This document shows, in pieces, positions 53,101 through 64,000 of a stretch of 64,000 bases of DNA. Under the pieces are notes generated by a model, which ran no database searches, was not told the DNA's origin, and saw only the letters and a program-made list of their open reading frames with translations. The position numbers and the translations under genes were made by a program. Source of the DNA: Nymphaea colorata (taxonomy: Eukaryota > Streptophyta > Magnoliopsida > Nymphaeales > Nymphaeaceae). Numbering within the stretch: the stretch's first letter is position 1; each line of letters starts with the position of its first letter. The stretch spans positions 25,067,703 through 25,131,702 of the forward strand of contig NC_045146.1 in NCBI RefSeq assembly GCF_008831285.2, read 5' to 3'.

Positions 53101-54190
53101 GGAGCTGTGTGTTAGTTCTCCTGTTGGGGTCACGTGTTTGATGGTTTAATGCTGTATAACTTTTGTACACTCATTGTATGTCTAGAGTGTAATTCTACCT
53201 CAGCTGTATTCGTATGTTTGTGTATAGCTTCAATTTTGTTTCAATAAAATGGTCAAGAAAGGCCCCTACTCCCTGCAGGTTTGCATCGCAAAAGTTTAAA
53301 GCAAGGCTTTGGCATGTCTCAACTTGTTTTGGAAAGACAGCAAAGTTTGCTCAGCAAGCTCAGTTTTTTAGCATGGTCAAAACTAACTGAAAATCAGAGG
53401 CAGTTCTATATACAATAGGGTTTTGGAACTCTATAAGTTTGCATGCTATGTTAATTCACAGAAATAAAACTTCCATTATGATGCAAATCACCTAAACGGA
53501 GGATTCTTATCAGAGTGTTTCTTGCGTTGTTTCTGGATACTTATTTTTGCCCTGTTTTGTGTCAATTGGATGATGTCTTTGATTCAAACAAAGAAACCAA
53601 CAGTTGCAGAACACAAAACAATGCAAAGTAGAAGATATACATGTTTCAGTGATACATTAAGATTCTAAATTACAGTTGAAGAAGGCTGAAAAAGGATTCA
53701 CAAGCTTTGACCAAAAAAGGGGGAGGAAGTCATAGACGCTATACACAAGACCCTCGAACCCTCAAGCTTCACACAACACACACACACACAAAGAAAGAGA
53801 GAGAGAAAGAGACTTAGATATTGTTCGGGAACGGTAAAATTTTTATTATTTGCAAATACAATTTGAAGCAAAAGCCAATAATGTCATTAATGCTAGGCAA
53901 TGGACAGGCCCAAATATAACTAAACAGATAAAAGTATTTAGCAACCAACAAAGAAGAACAACAACGCGTGAAAGTCCGATATTCATATAACATTCATGCC
54001 GTAAGCAGGTCCTTTTGCAAACTTATGATCCAATTAAACACGTTTTCAAACATGAAGTAGATCTAAAACAACCCTCCCTATGTCGAAAGGGCGAAGAAGA
54101 CGACTAGGGCTGCGATTTGGGGAAACGCAGACAGGAAACACAGGCTGTTTGGAAATAAAACGCAATAGAAAGAGGCAAGCCTGCGCCTTA

Positions 54191-54422
54191 CCTCGACAGA
54201 GATGCGGAAGAGGAGTTGATGCAGACGTGCGATACGAGAATGAGCAGCTGCATGCGGAGCGGAGAGCTTCCGCAAGAGGAAGACGAGCCTTCTCAAGGAC
54301 AAAAAACAGAAATTATGCTCTAACGGGCAGAAAGTTTGTCCGTGCTCTTGGATTTTAGGAAGAAGGAAAGAGGCGGGTAGGGCTCGATGAACCTCCCCTC
54401 TCACCAAACTTTCAAAATCCAC
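54191..54422 (-). other. GC-rich putative first exon (copy B)
   Basis: Identical, as far as I can read, to 36007-36238, including the GTAAGG donor. Confidence 0.4.
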
Positions 54423-55596
54423 CTAAATACTATGTAGCGTTTCAAAAACACACTTTAGTTTAAATTTCACAACCTTTTTAAAACTTACGGGCGTAACAGG
54501 GAGACTCGCCATCGAGGACGGGGGTGTTGGGCAAAACTATAAATATTTTTTATAGATCCAATCCAAATGCAAATGGATATTTATTATACTAATCCGAGGA
54601 TATTTATGTATATATGAATCAAATTTAGATCCGAATCAGCTATTATTCTTAAATCGACAATTGATTTGATTTCTTAGTTAGGTATTAATTTTTTTTTGGT
54701 ACTTCAATTTTTTCAAAAATGGTCCGATCAAATCAAATATATTGACATCCCTATGATTAATTTTTCAATGAAGTGATAGACACAAGGCCAAACCTTGGTT
54801 CCTGTCTTAGAACCAAGGTCCTTCTTGCAGAGAAAACCTTTTTTTTACCTTTTTTGGTCCGTCCACCCAAACATAAAAACTATGTTTTAAAACTCATTAA
54901 AAAAATCATTTTTACAAGTCCAAGTTTTCTAAAAAATCATTTGTCAATGAATTGTCCAGACGCTCCCTAAAGCTTTTAGGTTTCAGGTCTTGTTTTTCAA
55001 ATTGGAGCTGGTCGATTATAATTACAAAAATTACTGAATAAATTAATTTACTGAGGCTGTATCCGATTGATATTATTTGTTCTCAGAATCATTAAAGTAT
55101 GCTACTGGATCATCTATGCAAATGACACTATCTATGACTCAAAAGACACGCACATAGATGTCCTCTTTCGTCTTTTAAAGGTCGAACAGGATGACCTGGT
55201 CTTAAACTTTTAAAGACGGTTGCTTCAAGTTTCTGCTGGCTTGAGAATATTGCTCAAAGAGTCCGAACTTCCTTTCATATGTTGAGAGAGAGGGGGAGAA
55301 GAAAGGTAGACCGGATAGTTGGATTGCTCTGTTGGCAACTAAGACGGAAAAGTAAAGGGGTTTTGGTAAAGAAACAATACAAAGGCCAGCATCATTATGC
55401 CATCCTGCCTCTGGCCAGCTCCTCTCTCTCTCTCTCTATCTCTCTCGCTGATGTTCTTCCTCTCAACCGTAGTCAAAATTTCCAAGCATCATGACTTCGA
55501 AATTCCAGTATGCATCTCAGTTTCTGGAAAATTCAACAATCACGTTCTGCTTGTGGCCGTTGGGTTTGACAGTAGGAAGTTGAGTCAATGTTAAGA

Positions 55597-56370
55597 GAAA
55601 GGGAAGAATTGCTGGAGAAACTGAATTTGGGGCTTCATAGTACCAGAGATTCCGAATTCCAGCCATCAAGTATGTTATTGGAGAGTAAGAAGATGATTGA
55701 GAAGCTGGAGAGGGAAATTCAGATGGCTAAAGCATCCAAGGATGGAGTCATTAACAAAGCTGCTTGAGGAAACAAAGATGTCTCTTGAAGAAACTAAGCT
55801 TCAAATATCTTCTCTATGGGAGATGATTCAAGCGATGGAGGCATCGGTCTGGCAAACAGCGATGATCTTGAAGACACTCATAGAAGTGTCAAGAAGGGCA
55901 AGATTGGTCTTCATGACATGGGTGAAACCATTGAATTACTCAAGTTGGAGTTATAAAATGCGCAAAAAGATCTTGCACTCGCACGAGATGGAGAGGAGTT
56001 GGCCATTTCAAACATGGAGGATCTTGCAGAAGAAGCAAGCTCGCGGTGTGATGAGATTCATTCGTGAGGAAAGCGGAAGAGAAGAGCAAGCAGGCTCTGG
56101 ACGATCTAGCAATTGTAGTCAAAGAAGTCACGATGGAAGCTAATCAAGTGAAGGACGAACTTCCGTCAGCTCAAGCAGAATTGGAGAACTTAAAAGGCTG
56201 ACGCAGAGCGGTACAAGAGAAACGCTAGCAGCACAGATGATGTTCTTCAGTTAGAATTAGAGAAAGCAAGCAAGGAAATTGAACGATTGAAAGAGACCGC
56301 TAAAAGAGCTATGTCAGATGCAGAGGATGTTGTTATACTTGGAATGAGAAGGAAATCGGGTTGATCAACT
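55597..56370 (+). pseudogene. WEB-like coiled-coil pseudogene, copy B
   Basis: Same broken coiled-coil sequence as 37421-38220. In addition, 17 bp are missing near 55747, between two GATGGAG direct repeats present in copy A, which adds a further frameshift. Confidence 0.55.
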
Positions 56371-56904
56371 GCATTAAGACATCAAAAGAGGGGAATGTGA
56401 TCAAGTAAGAGTTGAACAATGAATTAAGGATTTATCTAGGGAATCGGAATATGAGAGGGCATCGGTTGATGAACATAAAGTTGCACCTTAAGAAAGGCAA
56501 GATTGGTCTTCCTGCCTTCAATCATAAACAATGGCTACCAAAGGGAAGACCATTCGTATGAACTACATGCATCCCTTGCTCTCTATCTCTCTCTCACAAG
56601 AATCTAATGTCAACACAGCACCTACTGAAACTGAATGCAGGGGCCATGTGCTCGAAGCCAGTGGAGCTGCTGGTGATAGAGGAGGTGGATGTACCTCCCC
56701 TCAGCCATGGGAGGTCTAAGCCAAGATCATCAGCCCGCACCGACATCTTCTCGACTCTCCCACTCACGATATTTTCCTACCCCTTCTCATCACTCTGATA
56801 TTTTACCCTACTATGCACTTGTCATACACAGAAGTGCTAAGAAAAGGGAGGGACGAAGAATGAAGAAATCAAATTCATCATCTTAATCCAACATTTAAAC
56901 AAAA

Positions 56905-57165
56905 ACTAGCGGTGAGCTGATCACCACTATAGATGGAAGACGGTGAGCAAAATCACCGGTATAGATTCCGTGGCACATGTATACCGGTGAACGTATCACC
57001 GCTATAGAATGTTATACGGGCGATTATTATCACCGGCGAAGGCTTCTCTAGCGGTGCTTCTTTTCCATCGCTAGAGAATTATACAGGCGACAATAATCAC
57101 CGCTGGAATTCTATACCGGTGAACGCGCCACCGGTTTAGCCAATAATACCGGCGACAACAACGCT
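56905..57165. repeat. Inverted CCGGTGA/TCACCGG cluster, copy B
   Basis: As at 38755-39030, but shortened at its right end and with small internal gaps. Confidence 0.55.
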
Positions 57166-58579
57166 GTCCTACCCACACCCTCAATCTATCCATTGGCATT
57201 TTTTGCAGCAGTGCTTGGCCTTCTATGTCTATTTTCCATGAACTAATAAAATTTATATTTTTCAATTTCTGGAAAGTTACGGAATTTCAGAAGTCCATTT
57301 GATTTGGAAATTTAAATTAATATAAGTTAAAAAATCAAATTAATTTATGCAGTTAAATTTAACTATAATCAGCGTTAGGATAAATCAAAACCGATACATC
57401 CACAACTCTATTTTTGAAACCGATTAGATCCATTTCTAGACTACTCATTGTTTGTTAACATTTAAGTGGGGGTTGCTGGTTTCAAAGTTTTCGACTTTAT
57501 CTGATTTACTTTTAATCTTTTAGTGACATCGTTTTTTTTGAGTTTTGCAGAAAAATCAAAATCAAGAAGAGCTAACGATTCTGGATCTACACCAAATATT
57601 GCTGCTCAAATAGTTACCTTCTGGGCATGCTCTGTACCATGACCAGCTTATGGTCACACGCGAGGATCTACATTTTTTGGTTTAGATCAAGACAAATAAA
57701 TGATCAAAAATAGCAGACCTTGGAAATTAGAATGTAAATGAGTTCTATTTATACAAACTATGCATGCGCATGGTTTCACTTTTCACAACATGAGCAAATA
57801 GAAAATATGAATACTAACGTAGATTAGCATAGGCTGTCCATCAACAAGATTGGCTGGCACTCAATCCAATACACACACACACACACATTTTTCAGTTTAT
57901 CAAAAGATTGGCTGTTCATCATGCATGTAGAATAAAAGGAGCAGGGAATCAGCTAAAATAGATCGTGCACCATTTTTCAGAAACAATATTTTGGAAATCA
58001 ACACCTTAAGTTATTTCTCGAAAATGTCAGCCATGCCAATCTGATCACTCAGACAGAAAGGAAGGAGCAGAGAGAATGTATGGTACATTCCTCAATTTTT
58101 GTCAGTTACATTTGCTAAAATAAATAGGGGACCCCAAGACAGCAAACCATCCTACGGCGGCCCAGAAATTACAAACAGAACCACCTATACTTGAAAGCTA
58201 AACCAAAACAGATATGTACAATTATTTACACATAAAAAAGATCCAACACAAACTAGAAACAAGAAAAAAAAAACAATTCTTTTTCCATTTTGATGAAGAA
58301 TACGAATGAAAACAGTCTGTTCCTAAAGGCAATTTAAGTTTTTCTTGTTCTTTTTCAAACAAATCAGTGATAATAATCAATAACTCTAATCCTACGATGA
58401 AACAAAGGATAAAAAATTCAGCTAAATATGCTATAGATGAAGAATGAAAATGGCAAAACAAACTAAAATTAATGCAATTCTATAAATCAACACTTCTCTA
58501 CAATGCATGCATGAAAGGTTCCTGCATAGAGAAGACAGCAATTCTACCTTGGTATTTGGGGAGAAGCTTGACAATTCAT

Positions 58580-58679
58580 NNNNNNNNNNNNNNNNNNNNN
58601 NNNNNNNNNNNNNNNNNNNNNNNNNNNNNNNNNNNNNNNNNNNNNNNNNNNNNNNNNNNNNNNNNNNNNNNNNNNNNNN
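58580..58679. other. Assembly gap (100 N)
   Basis: Exactly 100 undetermined bases, the conventional size for a gap of unknown length. It interrupts the fourth copy of module i, so a collapsed or unresolved repeat is the likely cause. Confidence 0.99.
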
Positions 58680-58866
58680 TTATGGTGATCTGCAAACTGC
58701 TAATATCTACATAATTGTACTAAATAAAGCAAAATAAATCCACTAACCTGGAAAAGGAGATTAAACTTCAAGATACAAAAATTTTGCAAACAAATGAAAG
58801 CATAAAAAAGAGAATATCTCCAACCTAAAGCATAAAATAGCATGCTGGAGGCGCAAGCAGCTGTAC

Positions 58867-60943
58867 CTCTGTTGTGCCACTGTGTAAAACAATGTTGATT
58901 CAGAGCCTCCAAACGTACAGGAAAGCTTGTCCTCAAGCAACCTGCATTCATGAGGTTAGTCCAAAAGAATTGATCCTATTAAAAGAAGGGCATTACAAAA
59001 AGCCACAAAAACCGCATGAATAAATCATATTTCGGGTAGCAAAGAGAGATTGTTAATAAGGGCAACATTTCCTATGTGTTGTTTCCCCAGTTTTTGTTCC
59101 TTTGGAATAAAACAGTAAATTTAGAAATTCAGAAATATCCCATAGATACAGGGGAAATAAATGCAGTGTAAGATAGCCAATATTAGATAAAATCAGTTTG
59201 AATGGTGACCGTAAATAAAAAATAAACTTATGAGAACTAAAGAAGTGTATAAAAAGGGAAAGTTTATTATAATATTGAAGAAAAAGACCATTACTTTATA
59301 AACTTGCTGTCCTGTATCTTAACATCACAATCCATCAGCCAAGAATTTGATGTTTTGAACCATAATTGATGAACAACATGCGTTTGGCCGTGACCCACTA
59401 AGGCCTCCATTGAATTGAATTGGACGTTTTAATGGAATAAGTTTCTAGTCAATAGCAGTGAGTCAGTGACCATTTACTTGTATGGTTTAAGTCCTTTGTC
59501 CACTTCAAGGAGACATCATGAAGAGTATCTTATGCAGTGAGATAAGCTAGAAAATGCATAAAGCTAACACAATCAATGTTAGAAACTAAATCATATTAAT
59601 GATTAAATTTATCAATAATTTTATCCCATAAAATGTAATAATCTATATAGAAATAGAACACGACCTAGTGTTATGGCAAGATGCACAATAAGGGACCAAA
59701 AGGAAATGGAAATTGAGAAAAGCCTAAGTATGATTATTTTTTGGTTTGATTACTGTTTGTAGACGCTTTTCATGAACATACACATTTCAGTCCCTTTTCC
59801 TGAATGTCTGCCATTAATGAATGGAAGGGCTCAGTTATTTCAATTGTTTTAGTAATTGGACTGTAGGTGGAAAAAAGTTATTCTACTGAAACATCTGACG
59901 AGGTGAGGCGAAATATTTTCAAACAAAAAATAAGTAGGAATACAAATTATAATAACCTTATACAGTAGGAAGATACATAAATACATAACATATCACATAT
60001 AACAAAATTAGAAATACAATAAAATAGATTATGCACGCATATTGTAAGGCATAAAAATAATAGGTTTATATTGTCAGGCCAAAAGATAGAGAGCAAACAT
60101 ATATTGTAAGGCATAAAGATAATAGGTTTATATTGTCAGGCCAAAAGATAGAGAGCAAACATACAGGGAAAAGGAGCTGAACAAAGAATGATTCTTGTAA
60201 CACACCAATCAAAATAGTTAACTAGACTATTAGCTTACATGTTATTTATAAAGCAATAAGGAAATACATAACTTATATCTAAAACTTATACACAAAGCAT
60301 ATTTATGAACAATATATTAACAAAGCAGTTCACTGATTAACTTGTAAACTAATTTCCATAAACCGTATGGCCTTCAAGACCAATGAAGTTCACGGAACTG
60401 AAGTCTTATTTACCTAACATCCACCTTTAGCAACCAATTAAAACTTCAACTCCATGAAACCACCGATCTTGAAGTTTTGGGGAGAAAACCCTCAAGGTAG
60501 CTTACAATATTTAGAGTCTGGAAAAATAACAGAGAAAGAATCAACATATTTTAGTTTCTGTATGTATAGGAATGTAAGGACATTTGTCTGCACGATTTAA
60601 TTAGTCACTCATGTTTTCCAAAGGCCTACAGATGAAAACGTTTGAGATTTCAAACGAAGCCCCTAGTTTTGTGGAGAACAAATTGACAACAGTATCTTAA
60701 CTAAGAAGAATGAGAAGAAGTTCGTCTGTGAAACGACACCCGAAGCCTTTGGCAATCGGAGCAAGTGCATGCAATGCACGGCATTAATCGGAGAGAAAGA
60801 TAGAGAAAGCCAAAGAAACAAACAAAGAAAGAAAGATGGACGGAGGGGAGAGTGAATGAGAGATATCCTATTACCGTAGATAATGCAGCTTGAGATGAAT
60901 CGAGACTCCTCGATTAAAACCCTCGTTTGCAAATTGCCATTCA
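58867..60943 (-). CDS. Two exon-like segments of an unrecognised gene (partial)
   Basis: Minus-strand segment 60943-60875 follows a CCGCAG acceptor and ends in a GTAATAGG donor; one open frame reads NGNLQTRVLIEESRFISS then CIIY. Segment 58941-58867 follows ATGCAG and ends GAG|GTACAG; joined in phase it reads CLRTSFPVRLEALNQHCFTQ then WHNR, but another frame (LLEDKLSCTFGGSES) is also open, so the frame is uncertain. The intron between would be 1933 bp. Further exons would lie toward the N gap. Family not recognised. 60943 is preceded by a GC-rich CpG-containing region, consistent with a gene start nearby. Confidence 0.3.
60041..60164. repeat. 62-bp tandem duplication
   Basis: ATTGTAAGGCATAAA begins at 60041 and again at 60103. 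The two units differ at only one or two positions. Lies inside the putative intron. Confidence 0.9.
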
Positions 60944-61073
60944 CTGCGGATGGATGAATGGGTCAGGAAGGTTAAAAAAATCCCAGAAAGTAATCGGTGC
61001 CTAGGGTCAGTCCGCCGACCATCCCCATCCCCTCATGAGCAGCCTCCTTCCCTCGCCAGGCCGATGCACAGGG

Positions 61074-61075
<2 letters not shown>

Positions 61076-61114
<39 letters not shown>
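61076..61114. repeat. (AG)n microsatellite
   Basis: Uninterrupted AG run directly left of the GC-rich minisatellite. Confidence 0.95.
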
Positions 61115-61115
<1 letters not shown>

Positions 61116-61137
61116 CATTTACCTTCGGGGCACGACG

Positions 61138-61265
61138 GTGGTGGTGGAGGTCGATGGCTGGAGAGCGAGCAGCGGTGGTGGTGGAGAGCGCCGGCGGGAG
61201 AGCGAGCAGCTGTGGTGGTGGAGAGCGCCGGCGGGAGAGCGAGCGGTTGTGGTGGTGGAGGGCTG
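61138..61265. repeat. 37-bp GC-rich minisatellite
   Basis: GTGGTGGTGG units start at 61175, 61212 and 61249 (37-bp period), each followed by AGAGCGCCGGCGGGAGAGCG or a variant, with a diverged unit at the left. Open frames here (Gly/Arg/Glu- or Pro/Ser-rich) are repeat products in all frames. Confidence 0.9.
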
Positions 61266-61379
61266 GAAGCGCGGGAGAGGCAAGAGACGGAACAGAAGCT
61301 TACCACGATCAACAGCAACTAAAAGAAATCAATCAAGAAACGGTTACTTCCATTCTTGGATGACTTCCATTCTTGGATG

Positions 61380-62300
61380 ACCGACCGCTCCACCGATCAT
61401 TTGAATTTTGGATTTAATTTCATTTGAAAGTAGCATTTCTCGCGGATTTCATGTGATGGTAAAGTAAAATGTGGTAGACCCAGCTCGACTTATTCAGTCG
61501 AAGTCATCCTTCAAAAATATATAGTTGCTTTTTCTTCTAAAGTTGAACATATATTTCTTTAATTTTTGCTTGTTATCTTGTTAAATTAATTACAAACAAA
61601 TTATATTTAAATTATTAGAAAAAAAAGTAAAAATAGTAACAAGCACCGATCCGTAACTGCCGAGTCTATATTGCTTGGAAGGCATACCTTAACAGTTGGA
61701 CTAGAGACTCATTGACTGACATCGGACATATTATATATATATATATATATGGGCGGCTCGAAACTGACCCATGTCTAGAACCTTGAACATACCCTAAACC
61801 AAAACCTTGTGCCAACTAGGGAACCAACTGCGTCATAGTCGGCTCTGCCAAGGCATGGACCCTTGGCCCCACCTCAAGATTAAAAAAAAAATTCTTTACT
61901 GTGTCCATTTTGCAAATATTGAGTGCACTCTCCCCAAAAAGCCATCCTAAAAGGATCACGCAAAGATTCTTCAAAAAAAAAAAAATCCATCCTCAAAATC
62001 CACGAAAACTTTCTTCCATGAAAAAATCCATCCTAAAAATCCTTCATTTTTTTTTCATGACTAAAAACTCCATCCTACAAGACCCACGAAAAGTTTTTTT
62101 GTTTTTTCCATGAAAAAAAGAATCTATCCCATTTAAAAAAATCCAAGAAAAATTTTTCCATGACTACTAATCCACGAAATCCATGACTAAAAATCCATGA
62201 AATTTTTTCCATGACTAAAAGTCATGAAATTTTTTTGCCATGACTAAAAATCCTCGAAATTTTTTTCTAGTATATCTGTCATGAAGTACTTGAAGCTATA
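61380..62300. other. AT-rich intergenic sequence with simple repeats
   Basis: Contains (TA)n at 61732-61750 and degenerate units built on CCATGACTAAAAATCC and GAAATTTTTT (about 61990-62270). No gene supported. Confidence 0.6.
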
Positions 62301-62582
62301 CAAAACCAAGTCATAAGGCTTGGTCAATCAACTTCTTAGAATTCAGATTATTATGCAGTTGCAGGATGCGACAAGGACAAGAAATTAGGAGTGAAGCTTG
62401 ATTCATCCACGCACCTATTGAATGACATTCTCTCACTATTTTTTCTTTTGAGCACAGTTTTTACATCAAAATAAATTGGTTTAAGAATTTATTTTTAGGT
62501 CTAAAGAAGATCTTTGTAAAAGAGCTCAAACAAATGATTTTCTGTCCAAAAGTCATTTTCCTGCTTAGAAGCTTGTTTTTTT

Positions 62583-62768
62583 TTGCCCGATTTCATAGTT
62601 CCTTATTATCCCCAAAATGGGAACCTTGAATCGGACTTGGTTTTTGCTGTTTCCGAAAACCTGCTGATTGGAAGCAAGCACTACCTGGTGGCTGTTGCCA
62701 AGGCGAGGAAAATCCCAAAACCTGAATTTGAATGCCCACAAAGAAGTAAAATCTCTGTAATCAAATGA
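62583..62768 (+). other. Short open frame of doubtful coding status
   Basis: About 61 codons without an ATG (opens at TTG): PDFIVPYYPQNGNLESDL, then VFAVSENLLIGSKHYLVAVA, then a stop after KISVIK. Composition is protein-like, but there is no recognised family and no clear splice acceptor beyond a T-run. It may be a gene fragment. Confidence 0.2.
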
Positions 62769-64000
62769 TAGGATGGATTGCTGTTGCCAATGGGATGCAC
62801 TTAAACAGATCTTGGGTATCATTGTGGAGGCCAGTGAACCAGTTCCTGCCTCCCCCTTCCCCTCTCACGATGTCAGATTCCACATACTCAGATTCCACAC
62901 TCCCGATTAAAAACTTATCTAGATGTTGACATGACATCTCTTTGAATTCTCCAAATTAATCCAACAATCCAAGGCGTTGCTTCCCGTGTGGTGCCTCAAC
63001 ATATTGGGTATTCTTGTTTGAATATGCATCTTATTTCCATTCTCAGTTGTGAGTTGTGGCCAGGAAGTCAACACCGAAATAGTCAGCATCTTCTCAGACA
63101 CCCCCCATATAGTCTTTCTCGTCTTAATGTTCCTCATTTCTCCTTCTCCTTGCTCCTTAGGCAGCGGCTTTCAAGGAAAGGTAAAAGCTCATAATCTAAG
63201 CCTGAATTATCGCTGATTAGAGTAACCCGGCAACAGTTTATGTTGGACTTTCTAGCTCATGCCATTCAAGATCTAACGCTCATAATTGAGGATAAAAATT
63301 AGGCAGCCCTTGTTGACCATGACATCAGTCTATACTCTATAGACCATGTGGCCTCAAAATTTGCCAGAAACCAAACAAGGGAAACCTAAAAGCCAACCCT
63401 TAGAAAACACCCACTAACCTACGAACTGCAATTCTCAGTATATTAATCACTTACTTCTGAACAAATTCCAAGATACATGCAGTCAAGGTCAACTTGGGAT
63501 CTTGCACTAAATGCATCGTTACAACCATAAACCAATATACTGGTATACATCACATGGAGACCTTGCCATTCTAAAGTGCAGTTTGAAAATGAGCTTCAGA
63601 AAAAATACTGAATTGCCTTTGGCGGCAGCAGATGCAGCCCAGAAATCACAATGAAAGACATTTTGAATTCTGTTATCCACAAGAAACACACAATTTACTA
63701 TCTCTGGTTGAAACTAGGACATGAACATGAATTAGAAACATTGAGCACGGCAACAATGGGGAACGAAAAAAGACAAACAAAAACAAAGCCCCCTTCTAGT
63801 AATATTGGCTTGGTGAATGGGTAAAGAAGCCCAGCCATGGAGAAAATGCCAAAAGGAGGATGGCAATAACACAAACATGACAAAAATTGAGCAATTTTAG
63901 TACAAATTGATGCAAACAGAAAAAGAAGAAAGCTGCAAAGCGTAGAATTATATCTTCAGACTTTATATGGCCTTTCCCAACATGTTCGACATGTTTTTCT
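62769..64000. other. Right-end sequence with no supported gene
   Basis: Read on both strands; no exon pair, repeat or RNA gene that I can support. Confidence 0.5.

Larger units (their letters stand above)
49108..58579. repeat. Large direct duplication, copy B
   Basis: Partner of 31440-40048. It is longer, having three blocks that copy A lacks. The right end is cut by the N gap. Between about 54450 and 55260 it differs from copy A by many single-base gaps, while both flanks are nearly identical. Confidence 0.9.

Noticed and set aside
60950-61363. Gly/Arg/Glu-rich and Pro/Ser-rich open frames over the 37-bp minisatellite
   Set aside because: Open in several frames on both strands because 37-bp GC-rich units lack stops; no protein signature.

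Overview
The window is plant nuclear DNA. It has GT-AG introns, a plastid-type triosephosphate isomerase, an RD19-type papain-fold protease and fragments of plant BEL1-like, SEC61-alpha and exosome genes. It is AT-rich, with GC-rich islands at gene starts and minisatellites. I cannot name the species. A run of 100 N (58580-58679) marks a scaffold join.

Region 1, 1-11.2 kb, is ordinary gene space. It holds the 3' part of a chloroplast triosephosphate isomerase gene (+, six exons visible), a complete four-exon RD19/cathepsin-F-like cysteine protease (+), and a complete four-exon lysine-rich, probably nuclear protein of unknown function (-). These genes share no pathway.

Region 2, 11.2-49.1 kb, is a nested mosaic of a low-copy repeat family. 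A unit of about 5.3-6 kb occurs twice at near full length (11233-16503 and 21537-27523) and again as shuffled or truncated copies at about 16.9-20.3, 28.3-31.7, 41.0-42.3, 43.4-45.4 and 47.5-49.1 kb. The units carry intron-containing fragments of ordinary genes, nearly all read on the - strand. I recognise exosome subunit RRP40 (four copies of one exon, two of the next), SEC61 alpha (one locus, two exons, two single-base frameshifts), and the 5' part of a BEL1-like homeobox gene (frameshifted, with stops). A recurrent 40-codon terminal-exon-like segment is unidentified. Each copy has its own minisatellites, insertions and splice-site damage.

Region 3 is a direct duplication of about 8.6-9.5 kb: copy A 31440-40048 and copy B 49108-58579. 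Each copy holds a broken WEB-like coiled-coil gene, a GC-rich putative first exon, and a cluster of CCGGTGA/TCACCGG inverted motifs resembling subterminal repeats of a CACTA-type DNA transposon. Copy B ends in the N gap and has a patch (about 54.45-55.26 kb) with many one-base gaps relative to copy A, so assembly or sequencing error must be considered.

Region 4, 58.7-64 kb, has two exon-like segments of an unrecognised - strand gene, a GC-rich 37-bp minisatellite beside an (AG)n tract, and otherwise non-coding sequence. The main result is the gene-fragment mosaic. It looks like a family of multi-gene-fragment cassettes spread by transposon capture (Helitron-like or Pack-type) or by repeated segmental duplication. 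I could not find defining transposon ends.
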